Assembly: GCF_047663525.1 (NCBI RefSeq)
Contig: NC_092604.1
Coordinates: 1 to 64,000, forward strand
Length of the DNA: 64,000 nucleotides
From: Anas platyrhynchos
Lineage: Eukaryota; Chordata; Aves; Anseriformes; Anatidae
Reading direction: 5' to 3'
Position numbers and translations under genes: made by a program. The notes beneath the pieces were generated by a model. That model did no database searches. It saw only the letters and a program-made list of their open reading frames with translations, and had not been told where the DNA came from. Shown piece by piece: positions 20,199-32,679 of the stretch (positions are counted from its first letter, which is position 1; each line of letters opens with the position of its first letter).

Positions 20199-22280
20199 GG
20201 CACCCAACATGGCCTCCCGGAAGCCTGGTGCCGGAAAACTATATTTACCAGCATTCCTTGGACAGCCGGCACAGCCAATCACGGGCCGAGTTTTCGAGAA
20301 TTACATTTACCAGCACGCACTGTAACCCTAGCCCTTACCGCCTTTACAAAAAAGCCTCAAGCCCTAACCCTAAAAATCCTCGAAACCCCTACAGACATAA
20401 CCCAAAATATTTACCACACTAAACACCTGAAGACCTATGCCTAAAACTCCTAACCCAATAAATTAAGACGTTCAAATCCCAAGCCCACAAAATTAAGACG
20501 TTCAAATCCCAAGCCCAAAAAATAGGACTCTCAAAACCTAAACCCAAAAACTAAAACCTAAAAACCCAAAAACCTAAACCCAAAAACGCTCCAAACACTA
20601 ATCCAAAAAAATAAGACGCTCAAAGCACTAACACAAAATATTAAGATGCTCAAAACCCTAACGCAAAAAATTAAGATGCTCCAAACCCTAACCCAAAAAA
20701 TTAGGACACTCAAAACCCTAACCCTGGAGAACCTAACCTGAAAAAATAAATAAATAAATAAATAAATAAAAATAAATTTTTAAAACCCTAACCCTAAATA
20801 ATTGACCAAAAAGAAAACCCTAAGACCCTAACCCTAAAAAACCTTTCAACACTACAACCCATAAACTCTAAAACCCTAACACACTAACCCTGAAAAACTT
20901 AAAACCTTAACCCCCAAATCCCTAAAATACTAACCGTTAAAAATCCAAACCTAAACAACTTAAAATCCTAAACATAAACCCTGAGAATACTTACCCTGAA
21001 ACCCAACCCTAGTGCCCTACCCCTGAAACCTTAAAACCGTGAATCAATCTTTGGAAAATAACATAGGCTCAGGAGAGGATCTCACTACGCTTACCCTGAT
21101 TCTGACACTGACCCTGACCCTGACCCTAACCCTACCCCTAACCCTAAGCCTAACCCTCTAACCCTAACCCTAACACTAACCCAAAACCTAACCCTAACCC
21201 TAACCCTACCCCTAACCCTAAGCCCTAACCATAAACCTAACCCCCTAACCCTAACCCCCTAACCCTAACCCTAACCCTAACCCTAACCCTAACCCTAACC
21301 CCTAACCATAAACCTAACCCCCTAACCCTAACCCTAACCCCCTAACCATAACCCTAGCCCTAACCCTAACAAACCCTAACCCTAACCCAAAACCCTAAAC
21401 CTAAACCGAGCCCTAACCCGAACCCTAACCCTAACCCTAACCCTAACCCGCCTAACCCTAACCCTAACCCTAACCCCGAACCCGAACCCTAACCATAACC
21501 CTAATGAACCCTAAGCCTAACCCTATCCCTAACCCTAACGCTAACATTAACCCTAACCCTAAACCTAACTCCCTGACCATAACCCTAACCCTAACCCAAA
21601 CCCAAACCCCAAACCCTAACACGACCCCTAACCCTAACCCCTAACCCTAACCCTACCGCCCTAACACTACCCCTAACCCCCTAACGATAACGCTAGCCCT
21701 AACCCTAACGAACCCTAACCCTAAACCAAAACCCTAACCCAAACCCTAACCCTAACCCCCTGGCAACCACACCCCGCACACTTGGTTCCCCTCTCATTTT
21801 GGTTCCCTCCCATCCCCCCCCTTGTTTTCCCCCCAAGACCCATGGACCGCCCCGGTGCGCCCCGCAAATGAGTCCCCCGGCAACCACACCCCGCACACTT
21901 GGTTCCCCTCTCATTTTGGTTCCCTCCCATCCCCCCCCTTGTTTTCCCCCCAAGACCCATGGACCGCCCCGGTGCGCCCCGCAAATGAGTCCCCCGGCAA
22001 CCGCAGCCCGCACTCTTGGTTCCACCCTCATTTTGGTTCCCCCCCCCGGTGCGCCCCTAAATGTGTCCCCCCGGCAACCGCACCCCACACACTTGGTTCC
22101 CCCCTCATTTTGGTTCCCCCCCCCGGTGCACCCCGCAAATGCGTCCCCCCGGCAACCGCACCCCGCACACTTGGTGCCCCCTTATTTTGGTTCCCCACCA
22201 CCCTTGGGTTTCCCCCAAGCCCCATGGACCCTCCCCCCCTTGGTGCCCCCCCCCCATTTTGTCCCCCCTTGCCGTCCTAC

Positions 22281-22359
22281 CCGTGCCCGCAGCAGCCGCT
22301 CGCGCTCCGACAGCGCCTCCCGCACCCGACACTGCATCTCGGCCAGGTGGAGGAAGGCG
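22281..22359 (-). other. Exon-like segment Z, copy 3
   Basis: Same 79 bases as copy 1 in sequence, acceptor and GTAGG donor, with the same open helical peptide. Conservation between the 7, 22 and 25 kb copies is higher here than in the neighbouring C-rich DNA. Confidence 0.45.
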
Positions 22360-22464
22360 CTGGGGGGGGGGGAGTAAATTGGGGAGGGGTCAATTTGGAG
22401 GGGGGTCTGGGGGCATTTGGGGGGCTGAGGGCGCATTTAGGGGGTGGAGGGGACTGGTTCTCAC

Positions 22465-22516
22465 CTGTAGGACTCGGCGTCGAGCCCCCCCAGGGGCAGC
22501 TGCAGGGCCAGGATGC
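22465..22516 (-). other. Exon-like segment Y, copy 3
   Basis: As copy 1 but with one change, Pro to Leu before GGLDAES. Acceptor and GTGAGAA donor are kept, and the phase still fits segment Z. Confidence 0.45.
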
Positions 22517-25161
22517 CTGCGCGGGTGCGGGGGGGGGCATGTCAGCACCCCCCAGACCGAAACCCCAAAACAGCTGCCGTTGACCCCAAAACCGCCGCCG
22601 TTGACCCCAAGGTGGCCGCTGGTGACTCCGGTAGGGCCACCGGGCGCCCCGCGGGCCACTGGGAGCGGAAGACGGCCATGAAGCTGCCGGTGGACGGCGG
22701 CCACGCTAAAATGCTAGGTCAGCCGCGGGTTGGGGCTCTGGGGAGGGGCACCCCATAGGGTCACAACCCCCCCAAAACCCCCCCGGCCCCATAGAGACCC
22801 CCCCCAGCCCCACAGATCCCACCCCAAACCCTGTAGGTGCTCCCCCAAGCCCTACAAGCAGCTTCTCCAGATGTTCCCCACAACCTCCCAGCCCCACAAG
22901 TACAATGTGTCCGGGCAGCGCCGCGCTTAAATGTGTCCGGGCGGCGCCGCGCTTAAATGTGTCCGGGCGGCGCCGCGCTAAAATGTGTCTGGGCGGCGTC
23001 GCGCTAAAGTGTGCCCTAACCCTAACCCTAACCCTAGCCCTAACCCTAGCCCTAACCCTAACCCTAACCCTAATCCTAACCCTAACCCTAACCCTAACCC
23101 TAACCCTGCATTTCCAGGCATGCTCTGGGCACCCAACATGGCCTCCCGGAAGCCTGGTGCCGGAAAACTATATTTACCAGCATTCCTTGGACAGCCGGCA
23201 CAGCCAATCACGGGCCGAGTTTTCGAGAATTACATTTACCAGCACGCACTGTAACCCTAGCCCTTACCGCCTTTACAAAAAAGCCTCAAGCCCTAACCCT
23301 AAAAATCCTCGAAACCCCTATAGACATAACCCAAAATATTTACCACACTAAACACCTGAAGACCTATGCCTAAAACTCCTAACCCAATAAATTAAGACGT
23401 TCAAATCCCAAGCCCACAAAATTAAGACGTTCAAATCCCAAGCCCAAAAAATAGGACTCTCAAAACCTAAACCCAAAAACTAAAACCTAAAAACCCAAAA
23501 ACCTAAACCCAAAAACGCTCCAAACACTAATCCAAAAAAATAAGACGCTCAAAGCACTAACACAAAATATTAAGATGCTCAAAACCCTAACGCAAAAAAT
23601 TAAGATGCTCCAAACCCTAACCCAAAAAATTAGGACACTCAAAACCCTAACCCTGGAGACCCTAACCTGAAAAAATAAATAAATAAATAAATAAATAAAA
23701 ATAAAATTTTAAAACCCTAACCCTAAACAATTGACCAAAAAGAAAACCCTAAGACCCTAACCCTAAAAAACCTTTCAACACTACAACCCATAAACTCTAA
23801 AACCCTAACACACTAACCCTGAAAAACTTAAAACCTTAACCCCCAAATCCCTAAAATACTAACCGTTAAAAATCCAAACCTAAACAACTTAAAATCCTAA
23901 ACATAAACCCTGAGAATACTTACCCTGAAACCCAACCCTAGTGCCCTACCCCTGAAACCTTAAAACCGTGAATCAATCTTTGGAAAATAACATAGGCTCA
24001 GGAGAGGATCTCACTACGCTTACCCTGATTCTGACTCTGACCCTGACCCTGACCCTAACCCTACCCCTAACCCTAAGCCTAACCCTCTAACCCTAACCCT
24101 AACACTAACCCAAAACCTAACCCTAACCCTAACCCTACCCCTAACCCTAAGCCCTAACCATAAACCTAACCCCCTAACCCTAACCCCCTAACCCTAACCC
24201 TAACCCTAACCCTAACCCTAACCCCTAACCATAAACCTAACCCCCTAACCCTAACCCTAACCCCCTAACCATAACCCTAGCCCTAACCCTAACAAACCCT
24301 AACCCTAACCCAAAACCCTAAACCTAAACCGAGCCCTAACCCGAACCCTAACCCTAACCCTAACCCTAACCCGCCTAACCCTAACCCTAACCCTAACCCC
24401 GAACCCGAACCCTAACCATAACCCTAATGAACCCTAAGCCTAACCCTATCCCTAACCCTAACGCTAACATTAACCCTAACCCTAAACCTAACTCCCTGAC
24501 CATAACCCTAACCCAAACCCAAACCCCAAACCCTAACACGACCCCTAACCCTAACCCCTAACCCTAACCCTACCGCCCTAACACTACCCCTAACCCCCTA
24601 ACGATAACGCTAGCCCTAACCCTAACGAACCCTAACCCTAAACCAAAACCCTAACCCAAACCCTAACCCTAACCCCCTGGCAACCACACCCCGCACACTT
24701 GGTTCCCCTCTCATTTTGGTTCCCTCCCATCCCCCCCCTTGTTTTCCCCCCAAGACCCATGGACCGCCCCGGTGCGCCCCGCAAATGAGTCCCCCGGTCA
24801 CCGCACCCCGCACTCTTGGTTCCACCCTCATTTTGGTTCCCCCCCCCGGTGCGCCCCTAAATGCGTCCCCCCGGCAACCGCACCCCGCACACTTGGTTCC
24901 CCCCTCATTTTGGTTCCCCCCCCCCCGGTGCGCCCCTAAATGCGTCCCCCCGGCAACCGCACCCCACACACTTGGTTCCCCCCTCATTTTGGTTCCCCCC
25001 CCCCGGTGCACCCCGCAAATGCGTCCCCCCGGCAACCGCACCCCGCACACTTGGTTCCCCCCTCATTTTGGTTCCCCACCACCCTTGGGTTTCCCCCAAG
25101 CCCCATGGACCCTCCCCCCCTTGGTGCCCCCCCCCCATTTTGTCCCCCCTTGCCGTCCTAC

Positions 25162-25240
25162 CCGTGCCCGCAGCAGCCGCTCGCGCTCCGACAGCGCCTC
25201 CCGCACCCGACACTGCATCTCGGCCAGGTGGAGGAAGGCG
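25162..25240 (-). other. Exon-like segment Z, copy 4
   Basis: Identical in reading to copy 3, with the same splice signals and 26-codon open frame. Confidence 0.45.
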
Positions 25241-25345
25241 CTGGGGGGGGGGGAATAAATTGGGGAGGGGTCAATTTGGAGGGGGGTCTGGGGGCATTTG
25301 GGGGACTGAGGGCGCATTTAGGGGGTGGAGGGGACTGGTTCTCAC

Positions 25346-25397
25346 CTGTAGGACTCGGCGTCGAGCCCCCCCAGGGGCAGCTGCAGGGCCAGGATGC
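25346..25397 (-). other. Exon-like segment Y, copy 4
   Basis: Same as copy 3, including the Leu variant and the phase that joins segment Z. Confidence 0.45.
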
Positions 25398-25586
25398 CTG
25401 CGGGGGTGCGGGGGGGGGCATGTCAGCACCCCCCAGACCGAAACCCCAAAACCGCTGCCGTTGACCCCAAAACCGCCGCCGTTGACCCCAAGGTGGCCGC
25501 TGGTGACGCCGGTAGGGCCACCGGGCGCCCCGCGGGCCACTGGGAGCGGAAGACGGCCATGAAGCTGCCGGTGGACGGCGGCCACG

Positions 25587-27112
25587 CTAAAATGCTAGGT
25601 CAGCCGCGGGTTGGGGCTCTGGGGGGGGGCACCCCATAGGGTCACAACCCCCCCAAAACCCCCCCGGCCCCATAGAGACCCCCCCCAGCCCCACAGATCC
25701 CACCCCAAACCCTGTAGGTGCTCCCCCAAGCCCTACAAGCAGCTTCTCCAGATGTTCCCCACAACCTCCCAGCCCCACAAGTACAATGTGTCCGGGCAGC
25801 GCCGCGCTTAAATGTGTCCGGGCGGCGCCGCGCGTAAATGTGTCCGGGCGGCGCCGCGCTAAAATGTGTCTGGGCGGCGTCGCGCTAAAGTGTGCCCTAA
25901 CCCTAACCCTAACCCTAGCCCTAACCCTAGCCCTAACCCTAACCCTAACCCTAACCCTAACCCTAGCCCTAACCCTAACCCTGCATTTCCAGGCATGCTC
26001 TGGGCACCCAACATGGCCTCCCGGAAGCCTGGTGCCGGAAAACTATATTTACCAGCATTCCTTGGACAGCCGGCACAGCCAATCACGGGCCGAGTTTTCG
26101 AGAATTACATTTACCAGCACGCACTGTAACCCTAGCCCTTACCGCCTTTACAAAAAAGCCTCAAGCCCTAACCCTAAAAATCCTCGAAACCCCTACAGAC
26201 ATAACCCAAAATATTTACCACACTAAACACCTGAAGACCTATGCCTAAAACTCCTAACCCAATAAATTAAGACGTTCAAATCCCAAGCCCACAAAATTAA
26301 GACGTTCAAATCCCAAGCCCAAAAAATAGGACTCTCAAAACCTAAACCCAAAAACTAAAACCTAAAAACCCAAAAACCTAAACCCAAAAACGCTCCAAAC
26401 ACTAATCCAAAAAAATAAGACGCTCAAAGCACTAACACAAAATATTAAGATGCTCAAAACCCTAACGCAAAAAATTAAGATGCTCCAAACCCTAACCCAA
26501 AAAATTAGGACACTCAAAACCCTAACCCTGGAGAACCTAACCTGAAAAAATAAATAAATAAATAAATAAATAAAAATAAAATTTTAAAACCCTAACCCTA
26601 AACAATTGACCAAAAAGAAAACCCTAAGACCCTAACCCTAAAAAACCTTTCAACACTACAACCCATAAACTCTAAAACCCTAACACACTAACCCTGAAAA
26701 ACTTAAAACCTTAACCCCCAAATCCCTAAAATACTAACCGTTAAAAATCCAAACCTAAACAACTTAAAATCCTAAACATAAACCCTGAGAATACTTACCC
26801 TGAAACCCAACCCTAGTGCCCTACCCCTGAAACCTTAAAACCGTGAATCAATCTTTGGAAAATAGCATAGGCTCAGGAGAGGATCTCACTACGCTTACCC
26901 TGATTCTGACTCTGACCCTGACCCTGACCCTAACCCTACCCCTAACCCTAAGCCTAACCCTCTAACCCTAACCCTAACACTAACCCAAAACCTAACCCTA
27001 ACCCTAACCCTACCCCTAACCCTAACCCCTAACCATAAACCTAACCCCCTAACCCTAACCCTAACCCTAACCCTAACCCTAACCCTAAACCTAAACCTAA
27101 CCCTAACCAACC
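25587..27112. repeat. Subtelomeric unit, innermost, truncated
   Basis: C-rich stretch, 26-bp repeats (25785-25891; one unit has GCGCGTAA for GCGCTTAA), interstitial telomere, promoter-like block (25983-26126), A-rich tract and a shortened degenerate telomere tract. The unit ends near 27112, before any minisatellite, at the boundary with unique DNA. Confidence 0.92.
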
Positions 27113-27703
27113 AATGAATGACAGATACCTGTATCTGTACAGATTGTTTAAAGCTTTAGAAACACATCCCACTGGTGACAGCTGTCAATCACCCAATCAC
27201 AGGATACTGGCATGGGATCAGATCCAATTTTTTCAAATACCACAGTACCCCCATGACATTTTGGGTGAATTACAAATAATACATTTGTATTTGTAATTTG
27301 GGGTGAAATACAATAATTCCACTTAAACATTTTTAACTTATGATATAAAGTAAGTTTAAGTAACTTGTCTTTAAGTAACTTTATGTTTGTGACCAAACAT
27401 AAAGTAGTGATAGAATAAAACACGTAAACCTGTTTCAGTTCCTTGCTCTGACCATTATAATGCCTCTTGAAAGAAGTAAAAGCTGCTCAGTAAAGAAAAC
27501 AAAGCGAGCTCCCTACAGTACAGACAGCTCCCCACTTGCCCTAAGATTCTCCATGTAGTTATGTACAAACTACTATGTGTTGATCACAGAAGACAGCTTT
27601 GTGATCTTGGTTCTGTTCAAGGAGATGCATTGCTGCCCTTACCAATGTAGAGAGACATTACTTTGAGATAAAGTACATGCATTCAAGATTTCCTGACACT
27701 TAC
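27113..27703. other. Unique DNA between subtelomere and first ATG4A-like exon
   Basis: Ordinary AT-rich intronic-looking sequence. I looked on the minus strand for the final two ATG4A exons and did not find them. Confidence 0.6.
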
Positions 27704-27849
27704 TAAAGCTACTGAAGGGTCCAAATTCATGATCTTCATTCTATGTGGGGCTTCCGGGCAGTGGAAACTCTCATCGTCAACCGTGCCATTTTCTTCTGAA
27801 TCTACAAAGCTTTGAGTGGTGTGAGGGTCCAGATAGATCAGCTCATTGC
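27704..27849 (-). other. ATG4A: ATG4A-like exon: NELIYLDPHTTQ region
   Basis: 146 bases with CAG acceptor and GTAAGTG donor. Contains DPHTTQ (catalytic Asp and His) and ends DPSVAL. The next exon in the family starts with Gly-Phe-Phe-Cys and is absent, because the subtelomere begins 590 bases away. Confidence 0.93.
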
Positions 27850-28730
27850 CTGGATGGGTAAAAGCCGTATGTTAAAAATAAGCAAGTGACATTAATAAGC
27901 ACTTGGTCCAGAACTGTAAAATAGAAATTAGATTGCCATCGCAGTCAGTATAATCTAGACTTTCCAGCTACGGATTCTTTAAGAGAATCGGAAGGTTTAG
28001 ACACAACGTTTCCCACAGGGTATTTAGTATAACTTCCTATTGTTACCTATTACTGTAATTTTTTGGTTGGTTATGTTCTATCTTTGTCACATACTTTTAT
28101 TTTTCCATGTGAGATCCAGTACTTTTTTTTTTTTTTTTTTAAATCTCAAGTGTTGTAAACACTAACATTTGACAGATTAAAAGGTACAGGATGTTCACAG
28201 ATGCAATCTGTAATCCCATTAGGCATTTATTCAGAAATTGGAACAAAAAAGCCTAACTAAAACAGGTTAGGTTTTACAAAAGGACAAAATAGGGTTGCAA
28301 AATTTTGGCCCAAAGTGGGGTGAAATCTGAAGGAATGCATTTTAAATTAATTAGAGCAATACTTAATAACAGAAGGTATGCAAAAGGTGAAAAAGATACT
28401 GCTATCAGAAACAGTTTTGAAATACAAGAAAATAAAAGTGACATTTGACCAATACACTTGTCAAATGTTATCAGCTATTCTTAGTATGCTGCTCTTGTTG
28501 ATGTCATCACTTATTTTTACACCTAGCTTTGTTGTTAACTTTCTGCTCCTGTTAAGGATCATCTCATACTGTTTCTAAACTCTTTTAGATATGCTTCTTC
28601 ATTTATTTTATTCTATTCTCATCTTTCTTTACTTCTAGAGGTTCACGCTTAGACTCCTTACTATTTCCCCTTCAAAAAATGTTCTCTTTTGATCATCTGC
28701 ACATTTGGAATAAGTTTCGTTTTTCCTTAC

Positions 28731-28809
28731 CTAAAAATCCTATGAAATAATAGGCATTATTTGGTTTCCCTCCTAATGCTCCCAAAGACTGTGGCATCTT
28801 AAAGCATTC
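28731..28809 (-). other. ATG4A: ATG4A-like exon: ECFKMPQSLG region
   Basis: 79 bases, TAG acceptor and GTAAGG donor, open frame ECFKMPQSLGALGGKPNN and on to FIGFL. Phase joins both neighbouring exons. Confidence 0.93.
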
Positions 28810-28918
28810 CTAGGAGTTCAAAAGGAATAAAGGAAATTGTAATTTATTTCTTTACTGACATCACAGATACCCAAACTTATTTGACAGTAACGAGCAATGA
28901 ATCGAAAGAAAACCTTAC

Positions 28919-29106
28919 TTTAAATGCATCAATATATACGGGATTTATGTGATTTATCCCTAGTCGTAGAGGTATAATAAGCAAGAGGGCTTTCCAGCCT
29001 GTGCAGAGTCCTCCTGCGTTCTTGCTTCGGCCAAGAGCACTTCTGTGCAAATGTGCACTGCTGTGGGACGCGCTGCTGCTCTGAGGAGGGCACCAGCACA
29101 TTTTTT
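28919..29106 (-). other. ATG4A: ATG4A-like exon: LIIPLRLGINHINP region
   Basis: 188 bases. The first half is the variable Ser-rich linker; the second half carries the conserved IIPLRLGIN and NPVYIDAFK. GCAG acceptor, GTAAGG donor. Confidence 0.9.
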
Positions 29107-29642
29107 CTGCGGGAATAAAACTAGAAATCAGTCAACGCACAGAGGAACACAAAGCAGATCTTCCTCTCAGTAGTGAATTAAGCTAGTTTGCCAGGGATCT
29201 TTATAGGGCACCCAAGACAAAACGAGCCGGGCATGGCAATTACAGCTATTTAGTAGAAGTAATTCTAGCAGACAGTATGTGCTGGCACGTCCAAGTGAGA
29301 CGTTAGATAAATGATTGGGGGATGACAATTTAAGACTGCAGTGACATGTCCTATTAATGTTATTAATAGTGTCAAGCTTTGCCTATAAAACGCCAGAGAA
29401 ATGAAATGGCAGCAATGATGACAGTAGAAATTCTTCAAGGAGCTCTTCACATCCAGTGATGTGAGCACGAAGTTGGCATCAGGGATCAAAAAACCACAAC
29501 TGAGTTTGTATGTCCTTCTTCCCTCTTCTTACCCTTGCAAGACAAAGCCATGGCCCCCCAAGTATTTGTTCATGTTTAGATACATGCTGGCAAATGGAGT
29601 CAAATCAGAAACTGTTACCAGAAAACTGATGAGGTGTCACTT

Positions 29643-29644
29643 CC
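29643..29644 (-). other. Broken splice donor in ATG4A-like gene (GG for GT)
   Basis: On the minus strand the exon ends GACATCA and the intron should start GTAAGT; the sequence reads GGAAGT. Frame and phase of the next exon require the join here. The nearest GT, four bases on, would shift the frame and meet a TGA. Confidence 0.75.
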
Positions 29645-29724
29645 TGATGTCTTCAATGACCACCGTATTGCCCATAGATACATAAACTGCTAATGAATTC
29701 CATTCATCAAATAAAGCAAGCTTC
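29645..29724 (-). other. ATG4A: ATG4A-like exon: KLALFDEWNSLAVYVS region
   Basis: 80 bases with TTCTAG acceptor, open frame through NTVVIEDI. Its donor is the mutated one. Confidence 0.9.
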
Positions 29725-31057
29725 CTAGAAAACATTAAGGTACTAATTAATATAAACTAGTTGGATCAAAAGGGTAGCTTTACACTCAGAACCATTTATT
29801 TATTTTTTTTTTCTTAAGAAAAAACATCCTTTCTGCATTTTTTAAAGTCTCCATGTAAGAAAAAGAAAACTTTAAACATTAAATGTTTAATATCTTTAGA
29901 AAAATAGGTACTGAGTGGTACCAGGAAAAACATATGCGCTGCACCATGTGCAAACTGTTTTGTCTTACTGCTAAGTGCAGTGACAGTAACAGTCCAACTA
30001 CATCAAGTTTATTACTTTTTATTGCACTCGACAGTCTCTGCACTGGGTTCTTGCCCAGTTGTGTCTTTTCTCATCTGGAAAAGAAAAAAATTCCTATGCC
30101 AGTTTTGCAGATTACTTTTTGCTTAAGAAATTCCACTGAATTCAGTGGAATTACTTCTGCCTGAGCCTGCGTGCACAGCAGAAATGGGGCGTTAAAAGCT
30201 AAATCAGCTAAGGGTTTGGGGCACCAAAACTTCAGTGGGAGACAGCAGCACACAGTTTTATGTCCACTTCTGCAAAATCCAAACCTTTGGGGAAGGGAGC
30301 TACACTCTTAAGCTGCACTGGCAGAATTAGCTGTTTCAAATAAGCCAGAAAGAAATGGGGGTGAGCGTTTCACCATGAAAAACTTGGCCATGAAAGATCT
30401 GGAGTCCAGGGCATGCTTCAGCTCCCCTCCCTCTTCAGATCATGTGCCTGTTCCAGGGTGTCAAAGACTTGCTGCTGAGCTCGCAGGACCTGTAGCCTAG
30501 CCCCTGCCTGAGGTAAGACACCTCCACGTACCCCTGGAGAACTGAGCAGCCTCAGTTCCTTTCAGTGTGGCTCCCAGACTATGAGGAGCTGCCCATCTTT
30601 ATCCAGTAGCCTTGCTGGCAGAACTGCTGCTCAGAAAGGGAGGAATTGCAGCTCAGTTCCCTCCTCAGCCGAGATGGCTTCTCTCTGATGTTTCACACCA
30701 CCACTCCGACCTACACGGTGGCACTCTCGACCTGCCAGAGCTGTGCCACTGTGCAGAAAGGAATATACATCTGTGGTGTGACTGGTGACGGCATGCAGAC
30801 GGCGTAGCAGGAGACTTTCCTGCAGTTTCTTCTCCTCAGGCTCTTCCTTTATTAAAATTTAGAGGTCACCCATTCCCAACTCAGTACCTGCACACCGAGC
30901 TGTGGCATGACATTCCATGCTGCACTTGTAAATAGATGGCAAATACATTCCTGACTGTGGGACAGGGGGAGATGCAGCCTTCAAAACTCTGCCTGGGCCT
31001 TCTCTTGGCTGCCCCAGGGGAGTACGTTCTGAATGAGACTGGTATGATCTCACTTAC
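29725..31057. other. Intron-like stretch of the ATG4A-like gene
   Basis: No exon found. Near 30360-30840 the DNA is more GC-rich and gene-like on the plus strand, but frames are broken and I cannot name a source. Confidence 0.5.
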
Positions 31058-31130
31058 TTTAGTACTTGAGCAACTGTATTTGGTCCAAACCATTCTCCAA
31101 TTGACTTCCCCTCTCCAACACCCACCTGTG
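31058..31130 (-). other. ATG4A: ATG4A-like exon: GVGEGKSIGEWFGPNT region
   Basis: 73 bases, AACAG acceptor, GTAAGTG donor. The family motif GEGKSIGEWFGPNTVAQVL is complete. A Val stands where ATG4A proteins have Met. Confidence 0.92.
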
Positions 31131-31685
31131 CTGTTTTCATAGTGAAAAAAAGACACACGTACACAAAATCAAAGAAAAATGAGACCATAAAGAATGTGGG
31201 AACAATATACAGTAAATACCGTGACTGTCAAACATTCTAGAGTAACTGCAATCTGTATTTAGCAATAACAATTATTTTCTCAATCTATGCTCTTTTCAAA
31301 ACTTAGGGAGTGCCAGTTTCTTTAATAAACAAAAGGCTTCTAAACTATAACGAGAATTACAAGTTAACAAATGTTAGTGCCCTTTATTACAAATTACAGC
31401 AATAAGCTACAAGACTGTCTATTCTAACATTACTGACTCTGGTACCCAAGGCTTACAGAGTTTATCAAGAGCTAGATTCTAGTACATGGCTTTATTTAGG
31501 TCTCAGGGAATGTTTCTGTACTACTAGTCTTTGCGCCCATCTGCATACCTTTTTATTTTTGTATAAGCATACACCTTGTCTTCACATCCACTTTTTAAAA
31601 TTATGAATTAACATACTGCAAATTAGTGATTCAACACAGTAGAAATTTCAGTGGAAAAAACCTGAAAGTTTATGTTTGTTCTTAC

Positions 31686-31787
31686 CCATCTGGTGGATTG
31701 AATAACAGCAAGCCTTCCTGTCGAGAAAGCATCGTAGGATTCTGTGATATTCTTCTGGTTGTTTTTTGTGTTTTTCCCATTGCCAAT
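31686..31787 (-). other. ATG4A: ATG4A-like exon: DWQWEKHKKQPEEY region
   Basis: 102 bases, TTTCAG acceptor, GTAAGA donor; open frame through CFLDRKACCYSIHQM. Phase 1 on both sides. Confidence 0.93.
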
Positions 31788-32580
31788 CTGAAAGGAAAAA
31801 TTGATATAGAATAAAAAATGGTGACGTTTTCATTACACTGATCAAATGTCTAGACAGCAGAAAGCTTTATAATGAGATGTTAAAAGACATTTCAATTCAT
31901 CTCGAATATTTACATTTTGTGTAGAGCTCCTAGAATTCCAAGCTTGTTATTTATCATCAAGCTGCCCTTTATCATCATAGGCTAGATTGTAAAAACAGGG
32001 AAAATAAAACAAAACAAAAACATCAACTGCAAACATATTCTGACGGATCATGCTGCGTGTTGATAGCCATTCCAGTATCTCTGAGCTTCCAAGATTATTT
32101 AAAAGTACAGGCTGTGTTTAGACCTTGTTGGATTTCTAAGCACCCATTAAATAACAACATAAGATCCATACAGAAAGTCCAAACACTCCACTGGCAGCAT
32201 CCTGGGATGTGACATGCATGCTTAAGAGCTTGCACCAGGGGGGTTTGGACCTCGTGCTGCTGACAAGTGAGGAGTGAAGAGAAGGGTAAGAGCACTGTCC
32301 CACGGTGGCAGGTTTTCCCTTGGCCTCAACTTGGGTGTTACACTAAAAGGTTTATAAAATAATGGCGACAGGATTCCCCATTTGTTCTCCTTCTATGCCT
32401 ATTTCTCTGCTTCAGGCTGGGATGATTTCACCCAGCTGAATATGAATTGATTCATTAGGAACTGTTACCAGGGCATCAAAGAAAGTCTCACTAATAAATT
32501 CAGGGTTTGTGCTTTTAATGGAGTACTTACGAAGAAGCGTCTGCAGACAATACCGAAGTTCCCTCAGGACCAGCACTCAC

Positions 32581-32679
32581 CTCTCCCTAAGTGTCTGCAG
32601 ATCAGTGCTTGGGCCAGCATCATCTGCCCGCATCGCAGCATACATCCCCAGCCAGCGTCCGACGAAGGACCCGTGCCTC
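32581..32679 (-). other. ATG4A: ATG4A-like exon with catalytic cysteine (GWGCM)
   Basis: 99 bases, AACAG acceptor, GTGAGTG donor. Reads through [19 protein letters not shown], with the catalytic Cys in GWGCM intact. Confidence 0.94.

Larger units (their letters stand above)
20199..22705. repeat. Subtelomeric unit, right part after the ERV
   Basis: Same order as 5094-7432: rest of the promoter-like block (to 20323), A-rich tract, degenerate telomere tract, minisatellite (about 21760-22205, with one extra ~115-bp unit), exon-like Z and Y, and the GC-rich segment. Without the ERV this unit would be about 2.9 kb. Confidence 0.92.
22706..25586. repeat. Complete subtelomeric unit, about 2881 bp
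   Basis: Runs from CTAAAATGCTAGGTC to the next occurrence of the same words. Order: C-rich stretch, 26-bp CpG repeats (22904-23010), interstitial telomere, promoter-like block (23107-23251), A-rich tract, degenerate telomere, minisatellite (about 24680-25080), Z, Y, GC-rich segment. This is the cleanest unit in the window. Confidence 0.93.

Noticed and set aside
4681-27110. Many long open frames on both strands in the subtelomere (poly-PN, LTLTLT, GLGLGL and PHFGSPP-type proteins)
   Set aside because: They are translations of stop-free CCCTAA and C-rich repeats, with no splice or start support; only the Y/Z pair was kept.
30360-30840. Possible processed pseudogene on the plus strand inside the ATG4A-like intron
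   Set aside because: Frames break often and I could not identify a parent gene.
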